Source: Ptiloglossa arizonensis
Taxonomy: Eukaryota; Arthropoda; Insecta; Hymenoptera; Colletidae
Reading direction: 5' to 3'
DNA: 64,000 nt
NCBI RefSeq assembly: GCF_051014685.1
Contig: NW_027478420.1
Span: forward strand, 1,054,001 to 1,118,000
The notes below the pieces were generated by a model. The model was not told the DNA's origin, ran no database searches, and saw only the letters and a program-made list of their open reading frames with translations. A program made the translations under genes and the position numbers. This document shows positions 15,301 through 28,565 of this stretch, in pieces; position 1 is the first letter of the stretch, and every line of letters begins with the position of its first letter.

Positions 15301-18128
15301 GTATAACGTACAACGTATAACGTATCACGTATAACGTATTACGAATAACGTATAACGTATAACGTATAACGTAACACCTATAACGTATAAAGTATAACGT
15401 ATAGCGTACAACGTATAACGTATAACGTATATCGTATAACGTATAACGTATAACGTGTAACGTATAACGTATAACGTATAACGCATAACGTATAACGTAT
15501 AACGTATAACGTATAAAGTATAACGTATAACGTATAACGTATAACGTATAACGTATAACGTATAACGTATAACGTATAACATGTAATGTATAACGTATAA
15601 CGTATAACGAATAACGTATAACGTATAACGTATAACGTACAACGTATAACGTATAACGTATAACGTATAACGTATAACGTATAACGTATAACGTATAACG
15701 TATAACGTATAACGTATAACGTATAACGTATAACGTATAAGGTATAACGTACAACGTACATCGTATCACGTATAACGTATTACGAATGACGTATAACGTA
15801 TGACGTATAACGTATAACGTATAACGTATAACGTATAACGTATAACGTATAACGTATAACGTATAACGTATAACGTATAACGTATAACGTATAACGTATA
15901 ACGTATAACGTATAACGTATAACGTATAACGTGTAATGTATAACGTATAACGTATAACGAATAACGTATAACGTATAACGTATAACGTATAACGTATAAC
16001 GTATAACGTATAACGTATAACGTATAACGTATAACGTATAACGTATAACGTATAACGTATAACGTATAACGTATAACGTATAACGTATAACGTATAACGT
16101 ATAACGTATAACGTATAAAGTATAACGTATAACGTATAACGTATAACGTATAACGTATAACGTATAACGTATAACGTATAACATGTAATGTATAACGTAT
16201 AACGTATAACGAATAACGTATAACGTATAACGTATAACGTACAACGTATAACGTATAACGTATAACGTATAACGTATAACGTATAACGTATAACGTACAA
16301 CGTATAACGTATAACGTATAACGTATAACGTATAACGTATAACGTACAACGTACAACGTACAACGTACAACGTATAACGTATAACGTATAACGTATAACG
16401 TATAACGTATAACGTATAACGTATAACGTATAACGTATAACGTATAACGTATAACGTATAACGTATAACGTATAACGTATAACGTATAACGTATAACGTA
16501 TAACGTATAACGTGTAATGTATAACGTATAACGTATAACGAATAACGTATAACGTATAACGTATAACGTATAACGTATAACGTATAACGTATAACGTATA
16601 ACGTATAACGTATAACGTATAACGTATAACGTATAACGTATAACGTATAACGTATAACGTATAACGTATAACGTATAACGTATAACGTATAACGTATAAA
16701 GTATAACGTATAACGTATAACGTATAACGTATAACGTATAACGTATAACGTATAACGTATAACATGTAATGTATAACGTATAACGTATAACGAATAACGT
16801 ATAACGTATAACGTATAACGTACAACGTATAACGTATAACGTATAACGTATAACGTATAACGTATAACGTATAACGTATAACGTATAACGTATAACGTAT
16901 AACGTATAAGGTATAACGTACAACGTACATCGTATCACGTATAACGTATTACGAATGACGTATAACGTATGACGTATAACGTATAACGTATAACGTATAA
17001 CGTATAACGTATAACGTATAACGTATAACGTATAACGTATAACGTATAACGTATAACGTAAAACATGTAATGTATAACGTATAACGTATAACGAATAACG
17101 TATAACGTATAACGTATAACGTATAACGTACAACGTATAACGTAGAACGTATAACGTATAACGTATAACGTATAACGTATAACGTATAACGTATAACGTA
17201 TAACGTATAACGTATAACGTATAACGTATAACGTATAACGTATAACGTATAACGTATAACGTATAACGTATAACGTATAACGTATAACGTATAACGTGTA
17301 ATGTATAACGTATAACGTATAACGAATAACGTATAACGTATAACGTATAACGTATAACGTATAACGTATAACGTATAACGTATAACGTATAACGTATAAC
17401 GTATAACGTATAACGTATAACGTATAACGTATAACGTATAACGTATAACGTATAACGTATAACGTATAAAGTATAACGTATAACGTATAACGTATAACGT
17501 ATAACGTATAACGTATAACGTATAACGTATAACATGTAATGTATAACGTATAACGTATAACGAATAACGTATAACGTATAACGTATAACGTACAACGTAT
17601 AACGTATAACGTATAACGTATAACGTATAACGTATAACGTATAACGTACAACGTATAACGTATAACGTATAACGTATAACGTATAACGTATAACGTACAA
17701 CGTACAACGTACAACGTACAACGTATAACGTATAACGTATAACGTATAACGTATAACGTATAACGTATAACGTATAACGTATAACGTATAACGTATAACG
17801 TATAACGTGTAACGGATAACGTATAACGAATAACGTAAAACGTATAACGCATGACGTATAACGTATAACGTATAACGTATAACGTATAACGTATAACGTA
17901 TAACGTACAACGTATAACGTACAACGTATAACGTACAACGTATAACGTACAACGTATAACGTACAACGTATAACGTACAACGTAGAACGTATAACGTATA
18001 ACGTATAACGTATAACGTATAACGTATAACGTATAACGTATAACGTATAACGTATAACGTATAACGTATAACGTATAACGTATAACGTATAACGTATAAC
18101 GTATAACGTATAACGTATAACGTATAAC
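15301..18128 (+). repeat. Mosaic segment with three GTGTAAT modules
   Basis: GTGTAAT occurs at 15,931, 16,512 and 17,296. The first two are each followed 252 bp later by ATGTAAT, the third 238 bp later. Each module holds GAATAAC, a GTATAAA unit, ATGTAAT, GAATAAC and GTACAAC in order, about 0.4-0.45 kb in all. Separately, GTACATC at 15,756 and 16,925 (with a GTATAAG-type unit before it) marks a 1,169-bp offset. GTAGAAC units first appear in this segment, at 17,142. No gene is seen. Confidence 0.82.
17905..17988 (+). repeat. 14-bp dimer sub-array (GTACAAC alternating with consensus)
   Basis: GTACAAC recurs every 14 bp at 17,905, 17,919, 17,933, 17,947, 17,961 and 17,975, then GTAGAAC. Comparable arrays of five or six steps are at 23,414-23,497, 29,595-29,678, 32,297-32,394, 38,051-38,148, 39,731-39,828, 43,847-43,945, 58,941-59,024 and 61,930-62,006. 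Most end in one or two GTAGAAC or GTAGAAT units, with the GCACATC module about 150-190 bp further on. The 14-bp period shows that a two-unit block was the amplified element. Confidence 0.88.
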
Positions 18129-18990
18129 GCACATCGTATAACGTATAACATATAACGAATAACGTAAAACGCATAATGTATAACGTATAACGTATAACGT
18201 ATAACGTATAACGTATAACGTATAACGTATAACGTATAACGTATAACGTGTAACGGATAACGTATAACGAATAACGTAAAACGTATAACGCATGACGTAT
18301 AACGTATAACGTATAACGTATAACGTATAACGTATAACGTATAACGTATAACGTATAACGTATAACGTATAACGTATAACGTATAACGTATAACGTATAA
18401 CGTATAACGTATAACGTCTAACGTATAACGTATAACGTATAACGTATAACATGTAATGTATAACGTATAACGTATAATGTATAACGTATAACGTATAACG
18501 TATAACGTACAACGTATAACGTATCACGTATAACGTATTACGAATAACGTATAACGTATAACGTATAACGTATAACGTAACACCTATAACGTATAACGTA
18601 TGACGTATAACGTATAACGTATAACGTATAACGTATTACGTATAACGTATAACGTATAACATATAACGTATAACCTATGACGTATAACGTATAACGTATA
18701 ACGTATAACGTATAACGTATAACATGTAATGTATAACGTATAACGTATAATGTGTAACGTATAACGTATAACGTATAACGTACAACGTATAACGTATCAC
18801 GTATAACGTATTACGAATAACGTATAACGTATAACGTATAACGTAACACCTATAACGTATAAAGTATAACGTATAGCGTACAACGTATAACGTATAACGT
18901 ATATCGTATAACGTATAACGTATAACGTGTAACGTATAACGTATAACGTATAACGCATAACGTATAACGTATAACGTATAACGTATAAAG
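18129..18990 (+). repeat. About 0.9-kb module shared with 23.67 and 29.85 kb
   Basis: GCACATC at 18,129, GTCTAAC at 18,416 and GTAACAC near 18,577 and 18,843 recur at 23,666, 23,953, 24,114 and 24,387 (offset 5,537 to the first three, 5,544 to the last) and at 29,847, 30,141, 30,302 and 30,575. GTCTAAC is confined to 18.4-32.9 kb (18,416; 23,953; 26,333; 30,141; 32,829 and 32,836), so this module marks the middle third of the window. Confidence 0.83.
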
Positions 18991-20984
18991 TATAACGTAT
19001 AACGTATAACGTATAACGTATAACGTATAACGTATAACGTATAACATGTAATGTATAACGTATAACGTATAACGAATAACGTATAACGTATAACGTATAA
19101 CGTATAACGTACAACGTATAACGTATAACGTATAACGTATAACGTATAACGTATAACGTAGAACGTATAACGTATAACGTATAACGTATAACGTATAACG
19201 TATAACGTATAACGTAGAACGTATAACGTACAACGTACAACGTACAACGTATAACGTATAACGTATAACGTATAACGTATAACGTATAACGTATAACGTA
19301 TAACGTATAACGTATAACGTATAACGTATAACGTATAACGTATAACGTATAACGTATAACGTATAACGTATAACGAATAACGTATAACGTATAACGTATA
19401 ACGTATAACGTACAACGTATAACGTATAACGTATAACGTATAACGTATAACGTATAACGTATAACGTAGAACGTATAACGTATAACGTATAACGTATAAC
19501 GTATAACGTATAACGTATAACGTAGAACGTATAACGTACAACGTACAACGTACAACGTATAACGTATAACGTATAACGTATAACGTATAACGTATAACGT
19601 ATAACGTATAACGTATAACGTATAACGTATAACGTATAACGTATAACGTATAACGTATAACGTATAACGTATAACGTATAACGTATAACGTATAACGTAT
19701 AACGTATAACGTACAACGTATAACGTATAACGTATCACGTATAACGTATTACGAATAACGTATAACGTATAACGTATAACGTATAACGTAACACCTATAA
19801 CGTATAACGTACGACGTATAACGTATAACGTATAACGTACAACGTATTACGTATAACATATAACGTATAACATATAACGTATAACCTATGACGTATAACG
19901 TACAACGTATAACGTAGAACGTATAACGTATAACGTATAACGTATAACGTATAACGTATAACGTATAACGTATAACGTATAACGTATAACGTATAACGTA
20001 TAACGTATAACGTATAACGTATAACGTATAACGTATAACGTATAACGTATAACGTATAACGTATAACGTATAACGTATAACGTATAACGTATAACGTATA
20101 ACGTATAACGTATAACGTATAACGTATAACGTATAACGTGTAACGCATACCGAATAACGTATAACGTGTAACGAAGAACGCATAACGCATAACGTATAAC
20201 GTATATCGTATAACGTATAATGTATAACGTATAACGTATAACGTATAACGTATAACGTATAACGTATAACGTATAACGTATAACGTATAACGTATTACGT
20301 ATAACGTATAACGTATAACGTATAACGCATAACGTATAACGTATAACGTATAACGTATAACGTATAACGTATAACGTATAACGTACAACGTATAACGTAT
20401 CACGTATAACGTATTACGAATGACGTATAACGTATGACGTATAACGTATAACGTATAACGTATAACGTATAAGGTATAACGTATAACGTATAACATGTAA
20501 TGTATAACGTATAACGTATAACGAATAACGTATAACGTATAACGTATAACGTATAACGTACAACGTATAACGTAGAACGTATAACGTATAACGTATAACG
20601 TATAACGTATAACGTATAACGTATAACGTATAACGTATAACGTATAACGTATAACGTATAACGTATAACGTATAACGTATAACGTATAACGTATAACATG
20701 TAATGTATAACGTATAACGTATAACGAATAACGTATAACGTATAACGTATAACGTATAACGTATAACGTATAACGTATAACGTACAACGTATAACGTATC
20801 ACGTATAACGTATAACGAATGACGTATAACGTATGACGTATAACGTATAACGTATAACGTATAACGTATAACGTATAACGTGTAACGTATAACGTATAAC
20901 GTATAACGTACAACGTAAAACATGTAATGTATAACGTATAACGTATAACGTATAACGTATAACGTATAACGTATAACGTACAAC
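18991..20984 (+). repeat. Mosaic satellite segment
   Basis: Heptamer array with GTAGAAC units (for example near 19,160 and 19,215), GTACAAC triplets, ATGTAAT units, GTAACAC-CTATAAC near 19,788 and a rare variant cluster at 20,138-20,193. It ends in the pure run that starts at 20,985. No non-repeat sequence is present. Confidence 0.82.
20138..20193 (+). repeat. Rare variant cluster, copy 1 of 2 (GCATACC and GAAGAAC)
   Basis: Units in order: GTGTAAC, GCATACC, GAATAAC, consensus, GTGTAAC, GAAGAAC, GCATAAC, GCATAAC. The same eight units occur once more from 21,874, offset 1,736 bp (248 units). I see GCATACC and GAAGAAC nowhere else. A GTATATC unit follows in both places. Confidence 0.85.
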
Positions 20985-21278
20985 GTATAACGTATAACGT
21001 ATAACGTATAACGTATAACGTATAACGTATAACGTATAACGTATAACGTATAACGTATAACGTATAACGTATAACGTATAACGTATAACGTATAACGTAT
21101 AACGTATAACGTATAACGTATAACGTATAACGTATAACGTATAACGTATAACGTATAACGTATAACGTATAACGTATAACGTATAACGTATAACGTATAA
21201 CGTATAACGTATAACGTATAACGTATAACGTATAACGTATAACGTATAACGTATAACGTATAACGTATAACGTATAAC
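20985..21278 (+). repeat. Pure consensus run, 42 units
   Basis: Forty-two perfect GTATAAC units between GTACAAC (20,978) and GCATAAC (21,279). The corresponding run in the duplicate block is 45 units (28,566-28,880). Confidence 0.9.
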
Positions 21279-21298
21279 GCATAACGTATAACGTATAA

Positions 21299-21488
21299 CC
21301 TATGACGTATAACGTATAACGTATAACGTATAACTAATAACGTATAACGTATAACGAATATCGTAGGACGTATAACGCATAACGTATAACGTATAACGTA
21401 TAACGTATAACGTATAACTTATGACGTATAACGTATAACGTATAACGTATAACGAATAACGTATAACGTATAACGTATAACAAACAAC
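21299..21488 (+). repeat. Island of unusually divergent units, copy 1
   Basis: Within 190 bp lie TAATAAC (21,335), GAATATC (21,356), GTAGGAC (21,363), TTATGAC (21,419) and AAACAAC (21,482). Most differ from consensus at two or more positions, whereas typical variants differ at one. The whole island recurs at 28,901-29,090. The register is unbroken. Confidence 0.88.
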
Positions 21489-24400
21489 GTATAACGTATA
21501 ACGTATAACGTATAACGTATAACGTATAACGTATAACGTATAACGTATAACATGTAATGTATAACGTATAACGTATAACGAATAACGTATAACGTATAAC
21601 GTATAACGTACAACGTATAACGTATAACGTATAACGTATAACGTATTACGTATAACGTATAACGTATAACGTATAACGTATAACGTATAACGTATAACGT
21701 ATAACGTATAACGTATAACGTACAACGTACAACGTACAACGTATAACGTATAACGTATAACGTATAACGTATAACGTATAACGTATAACGTGTAACGTAT
21801 AACGTATAACGTATAACGTATAACGTATAACGTATAACGTATAACGTATAACGTATAACGTATAACGTATAACGTGTAACGCATACCGAATAACGTATAA
21901 CGTGTAACGAAGAACGCATAACGCATAACGTATAACGTATATCGTATAACGTATAATGTATAACGTATAACGTAAAACGTATAACGTATAACGTATAACG
22001 TATAACGTATAACGTATAACGTATAACGTATAACGTATAACGTATAACGTATAACGTATAACGTATAACGCATAACGTATAACGTATAACGTATAACGTA
22101 TAACGTATAACGTATAACGTATAACGCATAACGTACAACGTATAACGTATCACGTATAACGTATTACGAATGACGTATAACGTATGACGTATAACGTATA
22201 ACGTATAACGTATAACGTATAAGGTATAACGTATAACGTATAACGTATAACGTATGACGTAAAACATGTAATGTATAACGTATAACGTATAACGAATAAC
22301 GTATAACGTATAACGCATAACGTATAACGTACAACGTATAACGTATAACGTATAACGTATAACGTATTACGTATAACGTATAACGTATAACGTATAACGT
22401 ATAACGTATAACGTACAACGTATAACGTATCACGTATAACGTATAACGAATGACGTGTAACGTATGACGTATAACGTATAACGTATAACGTATAACGTAT
22501 AACGTATAACGTATAACGTATAACGTATAACGTATAACGTATAACGTATAACGTATAACGTATAACGTATAACGTAAAACATGTAATGTATAACGTATAA
22601 CGTATATCGTATAACGTATAACGTATAACGTGTAACGTATAACGTATAACGTATAACGCATAACGTATAACGTATAACGTATAACGTATAAAGTATAACG
22701 TATAACGTATAACGTATAACGTATAACGTATAACGTATAACGTATAACGTATAACGTATAACATGTAATGTATAACGTATAACGTATAACGAATAACGTA
22801 TAACGTATAACGTATGACGTACAACGTATAACGTATAACGTATAACGTATAACGTATAACGTATAACGTATAACGTATAACGTACAACGTATAACGTATA
22901 ACGTATAACGTATAACGTATAACGTATAACGTACAACGTACAACGTACAACGTACAACGTATAACGTATAACGTATAACGTATAACGTATAACGTATAAC
23001 GTATAACGTGTAACGTATAACGTATAACGTATAACGTATAACGTATAACGTATAACGTGTAACGGATAACGTATAACGAATAACGTAAAACGCATAACGC
23101 ATGACGTATAACGTATAACGTATAACGTATAACGTATAACGTATAACGTATAACGTATAACGTATAACGTATAACGTATAACGTATAACGTATAACGTAT
23201 AACGTATAACGTATAACGTATAACGTATAACGTATAACGTATAACGTATAACGTATAACATGTAATGTATAACGTATAACGTATAACGAATAACGTTTAA
23301 CGTATAACGTATAACGTACAACGTATAACGTATAACGTATAACGTATAACGTATAACGTATAACGTATATCGTATAACGTATAACGTATAACGTATAACG
23401 TATAACGTATAACGTACAACGTATAACGTACAACGTATAACGTACAACGTATAACGTACAACGTATAACGTACAACGTATAACGTAGAACGTAGAATGTA
23501 TAACGTATAACGTATAACGTATAACGTATAACGTATAACGTATAACGTATAACGTATAACGTATAACGAATAACGTATAACGTATAACGTATAACGTATA
23601 ACGTATAACGTATAACGTATAACGTATAACGTATAACGTATAACGTATAACGTATAACGTATAACGCACATCGTATAACGTATAACATATAACGAATAAC
23701 GTAAAACGCATAACGTATAACGTATAACGTATAACGTATAACGTATAACGTATAACGTATAACGTATAACGTATAACGTGTAACGGATAACGTATAACGA
23801 ATAACGTAAAACGTATAACGCATGACGTATAACGTATAACGTATAACGTATAACGTATAACGTATAACGTATAACGTATAACGTATAACGTATAACGTAT
23901 AACGTATAACGTATAACGTATAACGTATAACGTATAACGTATAACGTATAACGTCTAACGTATAACGTATAACGTATAACGTATAACATGTAATGTATAA
24001 CGTATAACGTATAATGTATAACGTATAACGTATAACGTATAACGTACAACGTATAACGTATCACGTATAACGTATTACGAATAACGTATAACGTATAACG
24101 TATAACGTATAACGTAACACCTATAACGTATAACGTATGACGTATAACGTATAACGTATAACGTATAACGTATTACGTATAACGTATAACGTATAACATA
24201 TAACGTATAACCTATGACGTATAACGTATAACGTATAACGTATAACGTATAACGTATAACGTATAACATGTAATGTATAACGTATAACGTATAATGTGTA
24301 ACGTATAACGTATAACGTATAACGTACAACGTATAACGTATCACGTATAACGTATTACGAATAACGTATAACGTATAACGTATAACGTAACACCTATAAC

Positions 24401-26460
24401 GTATAAAGTATAACGTATAGCGTACAACGTATAACGTATAACGTATATCGTATAACGTATAACGTATAACGTGTAACGTATAACGTATAACGTATAACGC
24501 ATAACGTATAACGTATAACGTATAACGTATAACGTATAACGTATAACGTATAACGTATAACGTATAACGTACAACGTATAACGTATAACGTATAACGTAT
24601 AACGTATAACGTATAACGTACAACGTACAACGTACAACGTACAACGTATAACGTATAACGTATAACGTATAACGTATAACGTATAACGTATAACGTATAA
24701 CGTATAACGTATAACGTGTAACGGATAACGTATAACGAATAACGTAAAACGTATAACGCATGACGTATAACGTATAACGTATAACGTATAACGTATAACG
24801 TATAACGTATAACGTATAACGTATAACGTATAAAGTATAACGTATAACGTATAACGTATAACGTATAACGTATAACGTATAACGTATAACGTTCAACGTA
24901 TAACGTATAACATGTAATGTATTACGTATAACGTATAATGTATAACGTATAACGTATAACGTATAACGTACAACGTATAACGTATCACGTATAACGTATT
25001 ACGAATAACGTATAACGTATAACGTATAACGTATAACGTATAACGTAACACCTATAACGTATAACGTATGACGTATAACGTATAACGTATAACGTATAAC
25101 GTATAACGTATTACGTATAACGTATAACGTATAACATATAACGTATAACCTATGACGTATAACGTATAACGTATAACGTATAACGTATAACGTATAACAT
25201 GTAATGTATAACGTATAACGTATAATGTGTAACGTATAACGTATAACGTATAACGTACAACGTATAACGTATCACGTATAACGTATTACGAATAACGTAT
25301 AACGTATAACGTATAACGTAACACCTATAACGTATAAAGTATAACGTATAGCGTACAACGTATAACGTAAAACGTATATCGTATAACGTATAACGTATAA
25401 CGTGTAACGTATAACGTATAACGTATAACGCATAACGTATAACGTATAACGTATAACGTATAAAGTATAACGTATAACGTATAACGTATAACGTATAACG
25501 TATAACGTATAACGTATAACATGTAATGTATAACGTATAACGTATAACGAATAACGTATAACGTATAACGTATAACGTACAACGTATAACGTATAACGTA
25601 TAACGTATAACGTATAACGTATAACGTATAACGTATAACGTATAACGTATAACGTATAACGTATAACGTATAACGTATAACGTATAACGTATAACGTACA
25701 ACGTACAACGTACAACGTATAACGTATAACGTATAACGTATAACGTATAACGTATAACGTATAACGTATAACGTATAACGTATAACGTATAACGTATAAC
25801 GTATAACGTATAACGTATAACGTATAACGTATAACGTATAACGTATAACGTATAACGTATAACGTATAACGTATAACGTATAACGTATAACGTATAACGT
25901 ATAACGTATAACGTATAACGTATAACATGTAATGTATAACGTATAACGTATAACGAATAACGTTTAACGTATAACGTATAACGTACAACGTATAACGTAT
26001 AACGTATAACGTATAACGTATAACGTATAACGTATATCGTATAACGTATAACGTATAACGTATAACGTATAACGTATAACGTACAACGTATAACGTACAA
26101 CGTATAACGTACAACGTATAACGTATAACGTATAACGTATAACGTATAACGTATAACGTATAACGTGTAACGGATAACGTATAACGAATAACGTAAAACG
26201 TATAACGCATGACGTATAACGTATAACGTATAACGTATAACGTATAACGTATAACGTATAACGTATAACGTATAACGTATAACGTATAACGTATAACGTA
26301 TAACGTATAACGTATAACGTATAACGTATAACGTCTAACGTATAACGTATAACGTATAACGTATAACATGTAATGTATAACGTATAACGTATAATGTATA
26401 ACGTATAACGTATAACGTATAACGTACAACGTATAACGTATCACGTATAACGTATTACGA

Positions 26461-27850
26461 ATAACGTATAACGTATAACGTATAACGTATAACGTAACAC
26501 CTATAACGTATAACGTATGACGTATAACGTATAACGTATAACGTATAACGTATTACGTATAACCTATAACGTATAACATATAACGTATAACCTATGACGT
26601 ATAACGTATAACGTATAACATGTAATGTATAACGTATAACGTATAATGTATAACGTATAACGTATAACGTATAACGTACAACGTATAACGTATCACGTAT
26701 AACGTATTACGAATAACGTATAACGTATAACGTATAACGTATAACGTAACACCTATAACGTATAACGTATAACGTATAACGTATAACATGTAATGTATAA
26801 CGTATAACGTATAATGTGTAACGTATAACGTATAACGTATAACGTACAACGTATAACGTATCACGTATAACGTATTACGAATAAAGTATAACGTATAACG
26901 TATAACGTAACACCTATAACGTATAAAGTATAACGTATAGCGTACAACGTATAACGTATAACGTATAACGTATAACGTATAACGTATAACGTACAACGTA
27001 TAACGTATAACGTATAACGTATAACGTATAACGTATAACGTATAACGTATAACGTATAACGTATAACGTATAACGTATAACGTATAACGTATAACGTATA
27101 ACGTACAACGTACAACGTACAACGTACAACGTATAACGTATAACGTATAACGTATAACGTATAACGTATAACGTATAACGTATAACGTATAACGTATAAC
27201 GTGTAACGGATAACGTATAACGAATAACGTAAAACGTATAACGCATGACGTATAACGTATAACGTATAACGTATAACGTATAACGTATAACGTATAACGT
27301 ATAACGTATAACGTATAACGTATAACGTATAACGTATAACGTATAACGTATAACGTATAACGTATAACGTATAACGTATAACGTTCAACGTATAACGTAT
27401 AACATGTAATGTATTACGTATAACGTATAATGTATAACGTATAACGTATAACGTATAACGTACAACGTATAACGTATCACGTATAACGTATTACGAATAA
27501 CGTATAACGTATAACGTATAACGTATAACGTATAACGTAACACCTATAACGTATAACGTATGACGTATAACGTATAACGTATAACGTATAACGTATAACG
27601 TATTACGTATAACGTATAACGTATAACATATAACGTATAACCTATGACGTATAACGTATAACGTATAACGTATAACGTATAACGTATAACATGTAATGTA
27701 TAACGTATAACGTATAATGTGTAACGTATAACGTATAACGTATAACGTACAACGTATAACGTATCACGTATAACGTATTACGAATAACGTATAACGTATA
27801 ACGTATAACGTAACACCTATAACGTATAGCGTACAACGTATAACGTAAAA
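26461..27850 (+). repeat. About 1.4-kb segment duplicated at 33.15-34.54 kb
   Basis: GTAACAC-CTATAAC pairs near 26,494, 26,746 and 26,907 recur near 33,179, 33,431 and 33,592, all offset 6,685. Those near 27,537 and 27,810 recur near 34,229 and 34,502, offset 6,692. GTTCAAC at 27,383 matches 34,075. The segment extends the 6-7-kb periodicity of the middle third. Confidence 0.85.
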
Positions 27851-28565
27851 CGTATATCGTATAACGTATAACGTATAACGTGTAACGTATAACGTATAAC
27901 GTATAACGCATAACGTATAACGTATAACGTATAACGTATAAAGTATAACGTATAACGTATAACGTATAACGTATAACGTATAACGTATAACGTATAACAT
28001 GTAATGTATAACGTATAACGTATAACGAATAACGTATAACGTATAACGTATAACGTACAACGTATAACGTATAACGTATAACGTATAACGTATAACGTAT
28101 AACGTATAACGTATAACGTATAACGTATAACGTATAACGTATAACGTATAACGTATAACGTATAACGTACAACGTACAACGTACAACGTATAACGTATAA
28201 CGTATAACGTATAACGTATAACGTATAACGTATAACGTATAACGTATAACGTATAACGTATAACGTATAACGTATAACGTATAACGTATAACGTATAACG
28301 TATAACGTATAACGTATAACGTATAACGTATATCGTATAACGTATAACGTATAACGTATAACGTATAACGTATAACGTATAACGTATAACGTATAACGTA
28401 TAACGTATAACGTATAACGTATAACGTATAACGTATAACGTATAACGTATAACGTATTACGTATAACGTATAACGTATAACGTATAACGCATAACGTATA
28501 ACGTATAACGTATAACGTATAACGTATAACGTATAACGTATAACGTACAACGTATAACGTATCAC
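27851..28565 (+). repeat. Satellite segment at the end of the left block
   Basis: Heptamer array with GTGTAAC, GTATAAA, ATGTAAT, GAATAAC, a GTACAAC triplet near 28,168-28,188 and long near-pure stretches. It ends in GTATCAC at 28,559, just before the 45-unit pure run. No gene is seen. Confidence 0.8.

Larger units (their letters stand above)
20985..26100 (+). repeat. Large segmental duplication, left copy
   Basis: This block recurs at about 28,566-32,300. Landmarks from 21,300 to about 21,840 (TAATAAC, GTAGGAC, AAACAAC, GTACAAC triplet at 21,720, GTGTAAC at 21,790) recur exactly 7,602 bp downstream. From GTTTAAC at 23,295 onward the offset is 6,181, then 6,188 (GTAACAC near 24,114, 24,387, 25,045 and 25,318). 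The change of 1,421 bp (203 units) means that about 21,850-23,270 is missing from the right copy or was gained in the left. Near the right end the offset grows to 6,216. Confidence 0.85.

Noticed and set aside
13943..16930. 995-codon minus-strand frame as a coding sequence
   Set aside because: Same arithmetic artefact. It spans unrelated satellite modules and its sister block copies are broken by stops at the variant units.
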